This document shows positions 1-8,686 of a stretch of DNA of 64,000 nucleotides, in pieces. Each line of letters begins with the position of its first letter. Within the stretch, counting starts at the first letter, position 1. The notes under the pieces are model-generated. The model was not told the DNA's origin. It saw only the letters and a list, made by a program, of their open reading frames with translations, and did not search any database. Where the stretch lies: positions 2,232,001 through 2,296,000 of the forward strand of contig NZ_CP114014.1 of assembly GCF_040581415.1 (NCBI RefSeq). The letters are read 5' to 3'. A program made the position numbers and the translations under genes. This DNA comes from Paraconexibacter sp040581415 (GTDB taxonomy: Bacteria; Actinomycetota; Thermoleophilia; Solirubrobacterales; Solirubrobacteraceae).

Positions 1-2
1 CC

Positions 3-884
3 GCGCCGTGGGTCATCCCGAAGGCCGACGCGGCCCTCGGGTCGCGATCGCGCGCGCTCTACCGGCGGGTGCCGCTGCCACGGGTCTACCGGCGGCTCTA
101 CTGGCGGCTGTTCGAGTCGCTGGTCCCGCTCTTCACGTTGGCCCCGGAGCGCCGCGGACGGGTGGTCGCCACCGCGGTCCGCGGGCTGGCGAACGCCCAG
201 CGGCACATCCAGCTGCGCGGCGACCGTGCCCTGCTGGCGGCCACGCGGCCGACCAGCGAGCCGGGCTGCAAGCGGCTCTGCATCACCTCCGAGTGGTATC
301 CGACGATGCGCCGACCCGACGTCGAGCTCATCACGGAGCCGATCCGCGAGGTCGTCCCCGAGGGCGTGGTCGGCGCCGACGGGACGCTGCACCGCGCCGA
401 CACGATCATCTACGGGACGGGCTTCCGCGCGAGCGAGCTGCTGGCGCCGATGACGCTGACCGGCCGCGGCGGCGTGACGCTCCGGGACGCGTGGTCCCGC
501 GGCGCGGAGGCGTTCCTGGGGCTCACGATTCCGGCGTTCCCGAACCTGTTCCTGGTCTACGGGCCGAGCACGAACCACGGCACCGGCTCGGTCATCGCGA
601 CCCACGAGGCGCAGATGGCGTACCTGCGGGACGCGCTGCGGCTGTTGTCGGACGGGAACGCCGAGGTGCTCGAGGTCCGCGAGGTCGCCCACGCGCGCTT
701 CCAGGCCGAGATGGCCGAGCGGACGGCGAAGTCCGTCTGGGCCACCGGCTGCTCCAACTGGTACGTCAACGCGGCGGGGCGGGTGACGAACAACTGGCCG
801 GGGCCGAACGACGAGTACCGGCGGCGGACGGCGACCCTCAACGAGGCCGACTACCACCGGGAGCTGCCGGACCCGGTGGCCTGA
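3..884 (+). CDS. Flavin-containing monooxygenase, C-terminal part (cut by window edge)
   Basis: The reading frame is open from the first bases of the window and ends at TGA 882-884, so the N-terminal half with the first FAD-binding Rossmann motif lies outside. The visible 293 residues include a WVIPK segment near the edge, then ITSEWYPT, then the late signature DTIIYGTGF, and finally GPSTNHGTGSVI. This order is typical of class B flavin monooxygenases (FMO/Baeyer-Villiger type, such as 4-hydroxyacetophenone monooxygenase-like enzymes). These use FAD and NADPH to oxygenate ketones or heteroatoms. The substrate cannot be told. It is followed by a convergent ABM-domain gene. The family call is good; the specific reaction is not resolved. 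Confidence 0.85.
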   Translation, partial: APWVIPKADAALGSRSRALYRRVPLPRVYRRLYWRLFESLVPLFTLAPERRGRVVATAVRGLANAQRHIQLRGDRALLAATRPTSEPGCKRLCITSEWYPTMRRPDVELITEPIREVVPEGVVGADGTLHRADTIIYGTGFRASELLAPMTLTGRGGVTLRDAWSRGAEAFLGLTIPAFPNLFLVYGPSTNHGTGSVIATHEAQMAYLRDALRLLSDGNAEVLEVREVAHARFQAEMAERTAKSVWATGCSNWYVNAAGRVTNNWPGPNDEYRRRTATLNEADYHRELPDPVA

Positions 885-913
885 CCGGCCGCCGCCGCCC
901 GACGTCGCCGGAG

Positions 914-1225
914 TCAGGCCGGGAGCTCGCTCTCGAGCAGGTCGAACGACCAGATCTCGCTCGCGGTCCCGACCGGGCCGTCCGTGCGGTGCTGCGCGTG
1001 GCCCGCCGCGAAGTCGGGGGACGCGACCCAGGCGCGGAAGTCCTCCTCCGAGCGCCAGCGGGTGATGACGAGGCAGACCTCGCGGTCGTCGTTCGGCCGC
1101 AGCAGGTCGAACGCCTCGAAGCCCTCGGCGTCGGAGACGCGCCCGGCCCGGGTGGCGAAGCGGCGCTCGAACTCCTCGAAACGCTCGCGGGGGACGGTGA
1201 TCGCGTTGATCTTGACGATGCTCAT
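914..1225 (-). CDS. Antibiotic biosynthesis monooxygenase (ABM) domain protein
   Basis: A protein of 103 residues starting MSIVKINAITV. It has the compact alpha/beta pattern of ABM/heme-degrading monooxygenase (HmoA/IsdG-like) proteins: an N-terminal strand, a helix with RFEEFERRFATRAG, then VCLVITRW and SEEDFRAWV. The start at 1225 is chosen because an AGGAGG-like ribosome site (GAGGA) lies about 8 nt upstream; an earlier in-frame start would add 26 residues of low-complexity sequence. Members are cofactor-free or heme-binding dimers, and small oxygenases or stress proteins are both possible here. The gene runs toward the monooxygenase and away from the murE cluster. Confidence 0.8.
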   Translation of the reverse strand: MSIVKINAITVPRERFEEFERRFATRAGRVSDAEGFEAFDLLRPNDDREVCLVITRWRSEEDFRAWVASPDFAAGHAQHRTDGPVGTASEIWSFDLLESELPA

Positions 1226-1274
1226 AAGAGGATCCTCGCACGGCGCGCAGGGCGGGAGCGACTGCCGCCGGGGG

Positions 1275-1280
1275 TATCCT
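1275..1280 (+). promoter_or_regulatory. Candidate -10 box (TATCCT) for the mur/fts cluster
   Basis: TATCCT matches the actinobacterial TANNNT -10 pattern and lies 8 nt before an ATG at 1289. No convincing -35 hexamer is visible. If used, the transcript would start at or next to that ATG. It is the only promoter-like sequence seen between the divergent ABM gene and murE. Confidence 0.45.
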
Positions 1281-1288
1281 CCGTCGCG

Positions 1289-1336
1289 ATGACCGGCCGC
1301 CACACCTCGCGCTCCCTCGGAGCCGGTCAGCCATGA
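1289..1336 (+). CDS. Candidate 15-residue leader peptide upstream of murE
   Basis: A short ORF encodes MTGRHTSRSLGAGQP and stops at TGA 1334-1336. That stop overlaps the murE ATG (1333-1335) as ATGA, the same coupling used between many genes in this window. It begins 8 nt after a TATCCT -10 box, so it could be translated from a leaderless transcript and deliver ribosomes to murE. No family is recognisable at this length. The alternative is that it is chance and murE uses the weak GGAG site at about 1319. Confidence 0.4.
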   Translation: MTGRHTSRSLGAGQP

Positions 1337-2811
1337 GACTGGGCGCGATCCTGCCCGTCGCCGGCCCCCGCGATGCCGACGTGGAGATCGGTGCGCTGGC
1401 GTACGACAACCGCGCCGTGAACGCGGGAACGCTGTTCTTCTGCGTCCCGGGCTTCACCCGCGACGGACACGACTTCGCCCCGGACGCCGTCGCCCGCGGC
1501 GCGGCGGCGCTCGTGGTCTCGCGGCGGCTGGACGGCCCCGGGCTCGACGGCGTCCCGCAGGTCCTCGTGCCCGACGTGCGGACGGCGATGGCGACCGCCG
1601 CCGCCGCGTTCCACGGGGACCCCACCGCGACGCTGCAGACCGTCGGCATCACCGGGACCAACGGCAAGACCACGAGCGCGTACATGGTCCGCTCGCTGCT
1701 GGAGGCGGCAGGCCGGCAGACCGGCCTGCTCGGGACGGTCGCCTCCGTGGTCGGCGGCGTCGAGCAGCCGGCCGTCCGGACGACCCCCGAGGCGATCGAC
1801 CTGCAGGCGACGTTCGCCGCGATGCGGGCCGCGGGCGACCAGGCGTGCGTGATGGAGGTCAGCTCCCACGCGCTCGAGCTGCGCCGGGCGGACGCGATCC
1901 ACTGGGCCGGCGCGATCTTCACGAACCTCACGCAGGACCACCTCGACTTCCATCCGGGCATGGAGGAGTACTTCCAGGCCAAACGGCTGCTGTTCGCGGC
2001 CGCCGACCACCGGCGCGCGCCGCTCGTCTTCAACATCGACGACGCCTACGGCGAGCGCCTGGACGAGGAGTTCCCGCACGCGACCACGATCGCGATCGAC
2101 CACCCGGCGGCCGACCTGCGCGCGACCGACGTGACGTTCGGCCTGACGTCGAGCACGTTCACGCTCGACGGCCAGGTGCTGTCCGTCCCGTTGCCCGGCC
2201 GGTTCAACGTGCTGAACGCGCTCGGGGCGATCGCCATCGCGCGGCAACTGGGCGTGGACGACGCCACGGTCGCCGCGGCGCTGCCGAGCGCGCAGAAGGC
2301 CCCGGGCCGCATGCAGTCCGTCGAGCGCGGCCAGGACTTTGCCGTCCTCGTCGACTACGCCCACACCCCCGACTCGCTGCAGAACGTCCTGCGGGCGGCG
2401 CGGGCGCTGGTCGAGGCGGGCCCGGCTGACCCAGGCCGCGTCCTCGTGGTCTTCGGCGCCGGCGGGGACCGCGACCGTGGCAAGCGCCCGCAGATGGGCG
2501 CGATCGCGGCGTCCGAGGCCGACCTCGTGTACGTCACGAGCGACAACCCCCGGTCGGAGGCGCCGGGCGCGATCCTCGCCGAGATCGTCGCCGGGATGGG
2601 CGGACGCGGGCCCGGGCGGCCCGGGGTCGAGGTGCTGGAGGACCGACGGGCGGCCATCGCCGCCGCCGTCGGCGCCGCGCAGGCCGGCGACGTCGTCCTG
2701 ATCGCCGGCAAGGGCCACGAGCAGGGCCAGGAGTTCGCGGACGGCGTCAAGCTGCCGTTCGACGACGTGACCGAGGCGGAGGCGAGCCTGGATGCACGGC
2801 TGGTCGCCTGA
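1333..2811 (+). CDS. murE: UDP-N-acetylmuramoyl-tripeptide synthetase (meso-DAP-adding)
   Basis: A protein of 492 residues in the Mur ligase family. It carries the N-terminal uridine-nucleotide domain, the ATP loop GITGTNGKTT at about residues 105-114, and the C-terminal domain with DNPR at about 404-407. DNPR is the motif of MurE enzymes that add meso-diaminopimelate rather than lysine, so the wall is predicted to be meso-DAP type. It acts in the cytoplasm on UDP-MurNAc-L-Ala-D-Glu. It is the first mur gene here: ftsI, ftsL, rsmH and mraZ, which often precede it, are not in the 1.3 kb upstream. Its end overlaps murF by 20 nt. Confidence 0.97.
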   Translation: MRLGAILPVAGPRDADVEIGALAYDNRAVNAGTLFFCVPGFTRDGHDFAPDAVARGAAALVVSRRLDGPGLDGVPQVLVPDVRTAMATAAAAFHGDPTATLQTVGITGTNGKTTSAYMVRSLLEAAGRQTGLLGTVASVVGGVEQPAVRTTPEAIDLQATFAAMRAAGDQACVMEVSSHALELRRADAIHWAGAIFTNLTQDHLDFHPGMEEYFQAKRLLFAAADHRRAPLVFNIDDAYGERLDEEFPHATTIAIDHPAADLRATDVTFGLTSSTFTLDGQVLSVPLPGRFNVLNALGAIAIARQLGVDDATVAAALPSAQKAPGRMQSVERGQDFAVLVDYAHTPDSLQNVLRAARALVEAGPADPGRVLVVFGAGGDRDRGKRPQMGAIAASEADLVYVTSDNPRSEAPGAILAEIVAGMGGRGPGRPGVEVLEDRRAAIAAAVGAAQAGDVVLIAGKGHEQGQEFADGVKLPFDDVTEAEASLDARLVA

Positions 2812-4144
2812 GCAGGTCGCCGAGGCCGCCGGCGCGCGGCTCGTCGCGGTGCCCGCCCCCGACGCGGCCGGTCGCCCGGTCGCCGGGCCGCTGCGCGCGG
2901 TCATCGACTCGCGCGCGGTGGTCCCGGGGGACCTGTTCGCCGGGCTTCCCGGGGACAACGTCGACGGCGGGCGCTTCGCCGCGGCGGTGCTCGAGGCCGG
3001 GGCCTGGGGCGTCCTCGTCGGCCCGGACCACGTCGAGGCCGCCGCCGCCGCTGCGGCCAGGCCCGCGGGCGGTGCGGGCGTCGTACTGGCCGCGGACGAC
3101 CCGCTGCTCGCGCTCCAGCGCCTGGCCACCGCCTGGCGCCGCGCGCTGGGCTGCCGCGTCATCGGCGTCACCGGGTCCGTCGGCAAGACGACCACGAAGG
3201 ACGTCCTGGCGGCCATGATCGCGTCGGCGGGCGTGTCCGTCGTCGCCAACGAGAAGAACCTCAACACGGAGATCGGCCTGCCGCTGACCGTCCTGCGGGC
3301 TCCGGCCGGGACCGAGGTCCTCGTCCTGGAGATGGGCATGCGCGGCGCGGGCCAGATCGCCGAGCTCGCGACCATCGCCGAGCCCGACGTGGGGATCATC
3401 ACCGCGCTCGGCCCCGTCCACCTCGAGCAGCTCGGCACGATGGAGGCGATCGCCGCCGAGAAGGCCGCGCTCGTCGCCGCCCTGCCGGCCGGGCGCGGGG
3501 TGGCCGTCCTGCCGACCGCGGAGCCGCTGCTGGAGCCCCACCTGCGCACGGACCTGACGACGGTGAGCTTCGGCGCGGAGCACGGGGACGTCACGCCCGC
3601 GGACCTCCATGGCCTGGGCCTGGACGACCAGGCCCTGCACGTGCGCATCGACGCCTGCGCCGCGCTCGCCGCCGCGCGGGCGGTCGGCGCCGAGCCCGTC
3701 GGTCCGGTCGCGCTGACCCTCAGCGAGATGCGCGGCCAGCGCCTGCACCTCGACGGCGACGTGACCGTCATCGAGGATTGCTACAACGCGAACCCGCTGT
3801 CGATGCGGGCGGCGCTGGATGACCTGGCCGCGACGGCGACCGGCCGCCGTGTCGCCGTCCTGGGGGACATGCGCGAGCTCGGGACCGACGAGCATGCGCA
3901 CCACGAGCAGGTCGGCGCGTACGCCCGGGCGGCGGGCGTGGAGCTGCTGGTGGCCGTCGGCCCGCTCAGCGCCGCGTACGACGGCGAACACGCAGTCCCG
4001 GACGCGGCGGCCGCCGCCGCCCTCGTCCCCGGCCTGCTCGTAGCAGGCGACACGGTCCTCGTCAAAGCGTCCCGCGGGGTCGGCCTGGAAGCCGTGACCG
4101 GAGCGCTTCGCGACGCCGAGGCTGCGAAGCTCCGGGGCACATGA
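2792..4144 (+). CDS. murF: UDP-N-acetylmuramoyl-tripeptide--D-alanyl-D-alanine ligase
   Basis: A protein of 450 residues with the Mur ligase layout: N-terminal substrate domain (DSRAVVPGDLFAGLPG), ATP loop GVTGSVGKTTTKD near residue 130, central EMGMRGAGQI, and the C-terminal DCYNANPLSM segment typical of MurF. It adds D-Ala-D-Ala to complete the UDP-MurNAc-pentapeptide. The ATG lies inside the end of murE, and its TGA overlaps the mraY ATG by 4 nt, so murE, murF and mraY are probably translationally coupled. Length and motifs are normal. Confidence 0.97.
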   Translation: MHGWSPEQVAEAAGARLVAVPAPDAAGRPVAGPLRAVIDSRAVVPGDLFAGLPGDNVDGGRFAAAVLEAGAWGVLVGPDHVEAAAAAAARPAGGAGVVLAADDPLLALQRLATAWRRALGCRVIGVTGSVGKTTTKDVLAAMIASAGVSVVANEKNLNTEIGLPLTVLRAPAGTEVLVLEMGMRGAGQIAELATIAEPDVGIITALGPVHLEQLGTMEAIAAEKAALVAALPAGRGVAVLPTAEPLLEPHLRTDLTTVSFGAEHGDVTPADLHGLGLDDQALHVRIDACAALAAARAVGAEPVGPVALTLSEMRGQRLHLDGDVTVIEDCYNANPLSMRAALDDLAATATGRRVAVLGDMRELGTDEHAHHEQVGAYARAAGVELLVAVGPLSAAYDGEHAVPDAAAAAALVPGLLVAGDTVLVKASRGVGLEAVTGALRDAEAAKLRGT

Positions 4145-5112
4145 TGGGCGAGATCCTGATCGGCGGCACCGCCTCGTTGCTGCTGTGCATCTTCCTGAGC
4201 CCGAAGTTCATCGCCTGGCTGCGGGCGCGGGAGTTCGGCCAGCACATCCGCGAGGAGGGGCCGGCCGGGCACCACGCGAAGGCGGGCACGCCGACGATGG
4301 GCGGGATCATCATGTTCATCGCCATCTCGGTGCCGTTCCTGATCCTGTGCGACTACGACTGGCGGGCGATCGGGGTCTTCGGGGCCGGGCTCGCGTCCGC
4401 CGCGCTCGGGTTCGCCGACGACGCGCAGAAGGTGTTCCGCCGCCGCAACCTCGGGCTTCAGGGCCGCTGGAAGCTGCTCTGGATGGTCGTCATCACGCTG
4501 TTCCTGTGGTGGGTCGCGGTCGACAAGGCGGGCCTGGACCAGACCGTCCGCCTGCGCTCGATCGACGCCACGGTGGACCTCGGGATCTTCTATCCGTTCT
4601 TCATCTACGTCGTGATCGCCGGGACGACGAACGCGGTCAACCTGACCGACGGACTCGACGGCCTCGCGGCCGGGTGCACCTCGATCGTGCTGCTCGCGTA
4701 CATCGGCATCACGTTCATCACCAGCGGGCAGCAGGACCTTGCGCTGCTGGCGGGCTGTGGAGTCGGGGCCTGCATCGGGTTCCTCTGGTACAACGCGTTC
4801 CCGGCGACGATCTTCATGGGGGACACCGGGTCGCTGGGGCTCGGGGGGATCATCGGCGGACTGGCGATCATGACCAAGACCGAGGAGCTCCTCGTCCTGA
4901 TCGGCGGCATCTTCGTCGTCGAGGCGCTGAGCGTGATGATCCAGGTCTTCTCGTTTCAGACCTTCCGCAAGCGGGTCTTCAAGATGGCCCCGATCCACCA
5001 TCACTTCGAGATCGAGGGCTGGTCGGAGACAAAGATCATCCTGCGCTTCTGGATCGTGGCGGCCGTCTGCAGCGCGATCGGCTTCACGATCTACCAGCAG
5101 TCGGTGGCTTGA
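4141..5112 (+). CDS. mraY: Phospho-N-acetylmuramoyl-pentapeptide transferase
   Basis: An integral membrane protein of 323 residues with about ten hydrophobic segments. It shows the MraY signatures GTPTMGG near residue 45, FADDAQK with the paired aspartates, NAVNLTDGLDGLA, FMGDTGSLGLGG and PIHHHFE. It moves phospho-MurNAc-pentapeptide to undecaprenyl phosphate to make lipid I at the inner face of the membrane. Its ATG overlaps the murF stop (ATGA), and its own stop overlaps the probable TTG start of murD. Confidence 0.97.
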   Translation: MMGEILIGGTASLLLCIFLSPKFIAWLRAREFGQHIREEGPAGHHAKAGTPTMGGIIMFIAISVPFLILCDYDWRAIGVFGAGLASAALGFADDAQKVFRRRNLGLQGRWKLLWMVVITLFLWWVAVDKAGLDQTVRLRSIDATVDLGIFYPFFIYVVIAGTTNAVNLTDGLDGLAAGCTSIVLLAYIGITFITSGQQDLALLAGCGVGACIGFLWYNAFPATIFMGDTGSLGLGGIIGGLAIMTKTEELLVLIGGIFVVEALSVMIQVFSFQTFRKRVFKMAPIHHHFEIEGWSETKIILRFWIVAAVCSAIGFTIYQQSVA

Positions 5113-6383
5113 CCTCGCGCGACGGGGCGGCACGCCCGCCGCTGCCGGAGGGGCCGTGGCTGGTGGTGGGCCTCGCGCGGTCGGGGCTGGCGGCCGGCGC
5201 CGCACTGGCGGCCCGCGGCCTCGCGGTCGTCGGGGTGGACAGCGGGACGCCGGCCCTCCCGGACGAGCCGGGCTTCCCAGTGCGGACCGGCGTCGACGGG
5301 CTGGACGCGCTGGCGGACGGCGTGCGCGCTGTGGTCAAGTCGCCGGGGGTCCCGCCGCGGGCGCCGGTGGTCCGCGCGGCGCGGGCGGCGGGCGTGCCGG
5401 TCCTGGGCGAGGTCGAGCTCGCCTGGCGCCTGGTGGACGCGCCCGTCGTGGCCGTCACGGGGACCAACGGCAAGACCACGGTGACCGAGTGGCTCGGCCA
5501 CGCCTGGCGCTGCGCGGGGCTGCCGGTGCGCGTCGTCGGCAACGTCGGCACGGCCTACACGTCGCTGATCGGCGCGCCGCTCGACCCGGGCACGACCGTG
5601 ATCCTCGAGGCCTCCAGCTACCAGCTGTTCGACACGCTGGCCTTCCGCCCGGACGTCGGCATCCTGCTGAACCTCGAGTCCGACCACCTGGACTGGCATG
5701 GCTCCATCGAGGCCTACGCCGCCGCGAAGCTCGACGGCATGTTCGGGCGGCAGCTCGCTGCCGACACGGCGGTCGCCCCGGCGGCCCTGCCCGTCCCGGG
5801 AGCAGCCGCTCGGGTCGACACGGACCTCGTCGAGCTCCCGGCCGAGCCGACCCTTCCCGGCGCGCACAACCGGGCGAACGCCCGCGCCGTCGTCGCCGCC
5901 TGCCGCTCGTGCGGGCTGCCCGAGGCGGCCATCGCGGAGGCGCTGCGGACCTTCACCGGCGTCGAACACCGCCTGCGTGCAGTCGCCGTGGTCGACGGCG
6001 TCACCTACGTCGACGACTCGAAGGCGACGAACGTCGCCTCGGCGCTCACCGCGCTGGCGGCGATCCCGGGCCCGGTCCACCTGATCCTGGGGGGCGACGA
6101 CGCCAAGCAGGAGGACTTCACGCCGCTCCGCGGACCGGTGGCCGAGCGGGCGGCCTCGGTGCACCTGATCGGCCAGGCCGCGCCGCGGCTCGCGGACGCA
6201 CTGCAGACCGGGGACGACCGTGGCGACCTGGCGGCGGCAGTCGCAGCCGCACGGGCAGCGGCACGGCCAGGCGACACGGTCCTGCTGTCGCCCGCGTGCG
6301 CGTCGTTCGGGCAGTACCGCAACTACGAGGAGCGGGGGCGCCACTTCCAGGCGCTCGTCGCAGAGTTTTCGTCCGGCGCGTGA
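5109..6383 (+). CDS. murD: UDP-N-acetylmuramoylalanine--D-glutamate ligase
   Basis: A Mur ligase of 424 residues that adds D-glutamate to UDP-MurNAc-L-Ala. Visible motifs are VVGLARSG near the N-terminus, GTNGKTTVTEW, NLESDHLDWHG and the C-terminal DDSKATN. No ATG is suitably placed. A TTG at 5109 overlaps the mraY stop as TTGA and gives the expected N-terminus, so it is chosen. The frame is also open upstream through mraY, but that is a shadow. It is followed after 34 nt by ftsW. Confidence 0.94.
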   Translation: MTSRDGAARPPLPEGPWLVVGLARSGLAAGAALAARGLAVVGVDSGTPALPDEPGFPVRTGVDGLDALADGVRAVVKSPGVPPRAPVVRAARAAGVPVLGEVELAWRLVDAPVVAVTGTNGKTTVTEWLGHAWRCAGLPVRVVGNVGTAYTSLIGAPLDPGTTVILEASSYQLFDTLAFRPDVGILLNLESDHLDWHGSIEAYAAAKLDGMFGRQLAADTAVAPAALPVPGAAARVDTDLVELPAEPTLPGAHNRANARAVVAACRSCGLPEAAIAEALRTFTGVEHRLRAVAVVDGVTYVDDSKATNVASALTALAAIPGPVHLILGGDDAKQEDFTPLRGPVAERAASVHLIGQAAPRLADALQTGDDRGDLAAAVAAARAAARPGDTVLLSPACASFGQYRNYEERGRHFQALVAEFSSGA

Positions 6384-6417
6384 GGATTCGGCGGGCGGGC
6401 GTCGAAAGCCCGCTCTA

Positions 6418-7647
6418 ATGCCGCCGCCGCAGTCCCGCGATCGCGCTCAGCCGATCGAGGCCAACATCCTCATGACCGCGACCCTGTGCCTCCTGGCCGC
6501 GGGGGCGGTGATGGTCTACAGCGCCTCGAGCGCGAAGACGGTCGTCGCCGCCCACGGTGGGGACGGCGCCGCCTACCTCATCAAGTACGTCGGCTTCGCG
6601 TGCGTCGGGTTCGTCCTGATGCACCTGATCAGCCGGCACGGGCTGAAGTACGTCGCGCAGTTCACCGTGCCGCTGCTGTGCGTGTGCCTCGTCCTCCAGG
6701 CCCTGGTGCTCGTCCCCGGGATCGGCGTCGAGGTCAACGGCTCGCGGCGCTGGCTGGGCGCCGGGCCGCTGCAGTTCCAGCCCGCCGAGCTGCTGAAGTT
6801 CGCGCTCGTCCTGCACGCCGTCCGGATGCTGGCCATGAAACCGAAGATCGTGGCGTCGCCACGGCTGCTCGTCCCGCTCGCGGCGGTCGCGCTGTTCGGG
6901 ATCGGCCTGGTGGCGGCGAAGGACCTCGGCACCGCGCTCGTGATGGCGTTCGCGCTGTGCGCGCTCCTGGTCGCCGCCGGGATGCCGCTGCGCTACCTGG
7001 CCGCGATCGCCGCCGCCGGGGGATGCGTCGTCCTGATCCTCGCGCTGATCGAGCCGTACCGGCTGCAGCGCCTGACGTCGTTCATGGATCCGTGGGCGGA
7101 CGCCCAGGACAGCGGGCACCAGGCCGTGCAGGGGCAGATCGCGCTCGGGTCGGGTGGGTTCTTCGGCCGCGGGCTCGGCGAGTCGGTCCAGAAGGTCTAC
7201 TACCTGCCCGAGGCCCACACCGACTTCATCCTCGCGATCATCGGCGAGGAGCTCGGGGTCTTCGGCGTGACGGTCCTGCTGTTCCTGTACGGGCTGATCG
7301 CCTACGCCGGACTGCGCATCGCCCAGGGCGCCCAGGGCGCGTACGGCAAGCTCCTGGCCGCGGGACTGACCTCGATGATCATCTGCCAGGCGATGCTGAA
7401 CACCTTCACGGTCCTCGGCATGGTGCCTCTGACCGGAGTCCCGCTGCCGTTCATCAGCTACGGCTCCACGAACCTCATCATGCTGCTGATGAGCATGGGC
7501 CTGCTGATGAACATCGCGCAGGGAGGCGTCGTCCACGTGCGCGCCCTGCCAGGATCCGCCAGCGATGGCACGAGTGTTGATAGCCGCCGGCGGGACAGCC
7601 GGCCACGTGGTGCCCGCGCTGGCGGTCGCCGACGCGCTACGGGCTGA
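6418..7647 (+). CDS. ftsW: Lipid II polymerase / division protein FtsW (SEDS family)
   Basis: A polytopic SEDS protein of 409 residues with about ten membrane segments. Family landmarks are NGSRRWLG, QPAELLKFALV, the large extracytoplasmic loop with EAHTDFILAIIGEELG, and PLPFISYGST near the C-terminus. FtsW polymerises septal glycan strands together with a class B PBP; no ftsI is in this window. The last 27 codons (an Arg-rich tail) overlap the start of murG by 83 nt in another frame, far more than the 4-nt overlaps elsewhere here. The tail probably reflects loss of an earlier stop. Confidence 0.94.
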   Translation: MPPPQSRDRAQPIEANILMTATLCLLAAGAVMVYSASSAKTVVAAHGGDGAAYLIKYVGFACVGFVLMHLISRHGLKYVAQFTVPLLCVCLVLQALVLVPGIGVEVNGSRRWLGAGPLQFQPAELLKFALVLHAVRMLAMKPKIVASPRLLVPLAAVALFGIGLVAAKDLGTALVMAFALCALLVAAGMPLRYLAAIAAAGGCVVLILALIEPYRLQRLTSFMDPWADAQDSGHQAVQGQIALGSGGFFGRGLGESVQKVYYLPEAHTDFILAIIGEELGVFGVTVLLFLYGLIAYAGLRIAQGAQGAYGKLLAAGLTSMIICQAMLNTFTVLGMVPLTGVPLPFISYGSTNLIMLLMSMGLLMNIAQGGVVHVRALPGSASDGTSVDSRRRDSRPRGARAGGRRRATG

Positions 7648-8686
7648 CGGCCACCACGTCGCCTTCACGGGCGGCGACCGCGCGGAGGCGCGGCTGGTTC
7701 CCGCGGCCGGATACGAGCTGCACCCGCTGAAGGTCGAGGGCCTCTCGCGGTCCAACCCGCTGAAGGCGGCGCGGGGGGCGGCCCGGGCGGTCGCCGCGCT
7801 GGGGGCGGCCCGGCGCATCGTCAGGGCCGAGCGGCCGGACGTCGTCGTCGGCGGGGGCGGATACGTCGCCGGCCCGGTCGGCGCCGTCGCCTCCGCGCGC
7901 CGGATCCCGCTGGTGCTGACCGAGGCCGACAGCCACCTTGGCCTGACCAACCGGCTGCTCGCCCGCCGCGCCCGCCGCGTCTGCCTCGCCTTCCCGATCG
8001 CGGGCCTCGACGCACCGCTCTACCGGGTCACCGGCCGGCCTGTCCCGCCCCAGACCGCCGACCGGGCCGCCGCCCGGGCGCGCTTCAGGCTGGCCGACGG
8101 CGAGACGTGCGTGCTCGTCTTCGGCGGGTCGCTGGGCGCGCGGTCGATCAACGAGGCCGCGGTGGAGGCGTTCGCCACGCTGCGCCCCGGGCTGCGGATC
8201 CTGCACGCCTGCGGCGAGCGGGACTTCGCGGCGCTGCGCGCGCGGGTGGACGACCCCGTCCGCCCGGGGTACGACCTGCGGGCGTACATCGACGGCTTCG
8301 CGGACGCCCTGGCGGCGTGCGACCTCACGGTCGCCCGCTCCGGCGGGTCGGTCTTCGAGATCGCCGCTGCCGGCCGGCCCGCGATCCTCGTCCCGTACCC
8401 CCACGCGGCGGCCGACCACCAGACGGGGAACGCGCGCTGGATGGTCGACGGCGGCGGGGCGCTGCTCATCCCGGACCCGGAGCTCACCGCGGCGTCGCTC
8501 GGAGCCGCGGTCGACGGGCTGCTCGACGACCCGGGCCGCCTCGCCCGCATGGCGTCGGCGTCGGCCGCGCTGGCCCGTCCCGACGCGGCGGCGGACATCG
8601 CCGGTGAGGTCGTCGCCGCTGCCACGGCGGCTGACGGCGGGCGGGACGGCGCGGCCGGACCGGGCCGGGGACGGGGACGCCGATGA
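7565..8686 (+). CDS. murG: UDP-GlcNAc:lipid I GlcNAc transferase
   Basis: A GT-B glycosyltransferase of 373 residues. It has the N-terminal GGTAGHVVPAL loop (usually GGTGGH), GGGGYVAGP, the second-domain GGSLGARSIN and the UDP-GlcNAc binding stretch RSGGSVFEIAAAGRP followed by HQTGNA. It converts lipid I to lipid II at the cytoplasmic membrane face. The start at 7565 is inside ftsW. The stop overlaps the murC ATG (ATGA). The C-terminal 25 residues are Gly/Arg-rich and probably unstructured. Confidence 0.96.
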   Translation: MARVLIAAGGTAGHVVPALAVADALRADGHHVAFTGGDRAEARLVPAAGYELHPLKVEGLSRSNPLKAARGAARAVAALGAARRIVRAERPDVVVGGGGYVAGPVGAVASARRIPLVLTEADSHLGLTNRLLARRARRVCLAFPIAGLDAPLYRVTGRPVPPQTADRAAARARFRLADGETCVLVFGGSLGARSINEAAVEAFATLRPGLRILHACGERDFAALRARVDDPVRPGYDLRAYIDGFADALAACDLTVARSGGSVFEIAAAGRPAILVPYPHAAADHQTGNARWMVDGGGALLIPDPELTAASLGAAVDGLLDDPGRLARMASASAALARPDAAADIAGEVVAAATAADGGRDGAAGPGRGRGRR

